64,000 nucleotides of DNA. It comes from Prunella strophiata (lineage: Eukaryota > Chordata > Aves > Passeriformes > Prunellidae). Position 1 is the first letter of the stretch, and each line of letters starts with the position of its first letter. Positions 62,106 through 64,000 of this stretch are shown here, piece after piece. The DNA lies in the NCBI GenBank assembly GCA_036583965.1, contig JAZBQD010000014.1:45937490-46001489 (forward strand). The letters run 5' to 3'. The position numbers and the translations under genes are program-made. The notes under the pieces are model-generated. The model searched no databases. It worked only from the letters and a program-made list of their open reading frames with translations, and was not told the DNA's origin.

Positions 62106-62816
62106 ATAATAGAAGCAGAATATAGTGTCCTTGGGTTGGAAGGGACCTTAAAGATCATACAGTTCCAACCCCAAGAGCATAGGTAGGCATGCCACCCACT
62201 AGACCAGGTTGCTCAGAGTCCCCTCCAACTGGGCCTTGAACACTTTCAGGGACGGGGAATCCACAACTTCACTGGCCAGCCTGTTCCAGTGCCTTACTAC
62301 CTTCTGAGTAAAAAATTTATTTTAAACATCTAACCTAAATCTCTTACCACTTTAGGCCATTCCCCCTTCCCCTATCATTATCTGTTTGTGTAAAAAGTCA
62401 CTCTTCCTCTCTTTTATAAGCCCCCTTTGGGTAGTGGAAGTGACCCCAAAGCCTTGTCTTCTCCAGGCTGAACAAGCCCAGCTCTCTCTGCCTGTCTTTG
62501 TAGGAGAGATGCTCCAGCCCCCTATCCATATCCATGGTCCTCCCTCTGGACTCACTCTAACAGGTCTGTCTCGTGCTGAAGACCCCAGAGCTGGCTGCAG
62601 CACTTCAGGTGGGGTCTCAGCAGAGCAGAGAACAACATCTGAATTCCCTCCCTTGTCCTGCTGCCCTCAATGCTTTTGATGCAGCCCAGGATGCATTTGG
62701 CTTTCTGGGCTCTGAGCACACACTGCTGGCTCATCTCAGATTTTTAGCCATGAGAATCCCAAGTGCTGCTCTTTTGGGCTGCTCTGAATGTCCTCTCTCA
62801 ATCTATACAGAGTAGC
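62106..62816 (-). mobile_element. CR1 LINE 3' portion, minus orientation
   Basis: The + strand shows the reverse complement of a CR1 3' region in order: TTGGGTTGGAAGGGACCTTA, AGACCAGGTTGCTCAGAGTC, GGCCTTGAACACTTTCAGGG, CCTGTTCCAGTGCCTTACTA, TCTTCTCCAGGCTGAACAAG, GAGAGATGCTCCAGCCCC, GGTGGGGTCTCAGCAGAGCA and GATGCAGCCCAGGATGCATT. The element spans the 3' UTR and the end of ORF2. It is broken by stops and is 5' truncated. With the copy at 61177-61909 it shares, in inverted orientation, the region around the end of ORF2. Confidence 0.92.
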
Positions 62817-64000
62817 AATTTTTCTTAAATTATATCCAATATATCTGCTGAGGTAAATGGATACTTTAAACATTTAAACATTCTGGAAAAGAGGAAAGCA
62901 AACATCATTTTGCTTCTAGAGTAGATCAAAAAATTTAAGACCACTTCCATGCTTCATAAGAAGAGTTTTAGATTATTACATTAAGCACTGTCTACTCTAA
63001 AAGATCAATTTTTCCCTGCAAAGAATTTGTAGAAAAAGAGACTGGTATTTATTCCTCCGTAAGATAAAGACGCTCTGATATCTTACAGAAATATTGGCAC
63101 AGATTAATAAATCCAGACAGGACAGATCTTTAACAAGGCTCATCTCTATCATCTATCACAATTCCTCTTTTTAAAATATAAAGGCCCTACTTCATTTTGT
63201 CAATCATTTGAATCATTATGAACACAAACAAGTACAGTACAAAAATAAATTACTGTACTATATGTACATTGACACAACAAGAAATGCTAGACACATTGGA
63301 AAAAATTCACTACAACTGGTTTTGAAAACTATCACATAGCTGTTTATTCTCTGTATGGAGAGAAATGGAGACAGTTTAATGATAAAAAGAGATCTCCAAG
63401 CTCTTCTTCCAGGAGTTTTAGAAGCAGTCATTAAAATTAACTGAGAATCCTGAGTCTTTGTAGCTTGCAGTAATTATTTCTTTTCACTAGCTTGCTTTTA
63501 TAAGTGTTTTTGATTAACATTACATTCATTAATATAAAAAAAAAAATCATCTATTTAGGCAGGAATGAAATTGTCTGCTAATTACGAGAAGCTGCCAATT
63601 AAATTATAACACTTCATCAAAACTACTTGTTAAAATAATATATCTACTTGAAGTTAAACCAATAATTTTTTCCAAGGATCTGGTTTTTGCTATACATTTA
63701 TATCTATGAATTATTAAAAATAATCAATTGATTATGAAAATAAAAGTACTTGGGATTGTGTCTATGGAAAAAAGACAAGTTCTTCCCTCTTTTTCTCTGG
63801 TTTAAGTAAGGTCAAGGATCTTCACTAGTATTCCTTCAGGCTGACATTAAAGAGCAATATTCACTCCGCCACTTCCGCACCCAAATGCATTGAGACTAGC
63901 TGAAAACTGCCACAGTCCTTGGTGTTATGTGAAACATGGAAAGATGACCACTTCTCACAAGGGTGAGACAGCCCCATGGAAATCTTTTTTGTCCTCATGT
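62817..64000. other. Intron 1 segment at the right edge
   Basis: AT-rich DNA with no repeat family, RNA gene or exon recognised. DOCK4 exon 1 and its promoter are not here. Confidence 0.6.

Larger units (their letters stand above)
6199..64000 (-). other. DOCK4: DOCK4 intron 1 (at least 57.8 kb, extends beyond window)
   Basis: Everything from the exon 2 acceptor (6199-6200) to the right edge is inferred to be the first intron of DOCK4. Exon 1 should encode the Met start and the first dozen residues and end with the bases that complete the Val codon split at 6198. I did not find such an exon, nor any CpG-rich promoter-like stretch. The intron holds the CR1 and LTR insertions listed separately. 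A nested gene cannot be excluded, but no open frame here looks like one. Confidence 0.8.

Noticed and set aside
62352..62815. Frames of 60-97 codons near the right end
   Set aside because: They are translations of the reverse-oriented CR1 copy and its complement.
1..64000. CRISPR arrays, operons, tRNA or rRNA genes
   Set aside because: No regularly spaced repeats, no dense coding and no tRNA-like or rRNA sequence were noticed. The window is vertebrate intron.

Overview
This window is vertebrate, almost certainly avian, nuclear DNA. It is AT-rich and nearly gene-free, with CR1 LINE fragments and endogenous-retrovirus LTRs of types I know from bird genomes. The LTR types point to a songbird (passerine), with moderate confidence. 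There are no prokaryotic features.

The only gene I can support is DOCK4, on the minus strand. Four short coding exons lie at the left end, in transcript order 6115-6198, 5088-5128, 2709-2764 and 945-1041. Each has a consensus AG acceptor and GT donor, and the reading phase joins exactly across all three junctions. Together they encode most of the N-terminal SH3 domain and the start of the helical segment that follows it (about residues 13-105 by my recollection of human DOCK4). Exon 1, with the start codon, is not in the window and no CpG island is visible. The remaining exons lie beyond position 1.

From 6199 to the right edge (at least 57.8 kb) the DNA is one intron, DOCK4 intron 1. I recognise these insertions in it: CR1 fragments on the + strand (antisense to DOCK4) at about 8985, 14325, 18394, 29218, 34253 and 61177; CR1 fragments on the - strand at about 20347 and 62106; an ERVK-type LTR at 24597-25038 in the same sense as DOCK4, with TATA box and polyadenylation signal preserved; a partial ERVL-type LTR at about 26741-26985 (+); and an LTR-like repeat at about 47476-48309 (+) flanked by 7-bp direct repeats. 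Several homopolymer tracts, up to 40 A, and small tandem duplications are also present. The rest looks like ordinary unique intron. A few stretches read like conserved noncoding elements, but that needs a multi-species alignment.

I found no new multi-gene system. The points most worth checking are the sense-oriented LTR inside DOCK4 intron 1, the oppositely oriented CR1 pair at 61-63 kb that could pair in the transcript, and a perfect inverted repeat of POU octamer motifs at 32334-32365.
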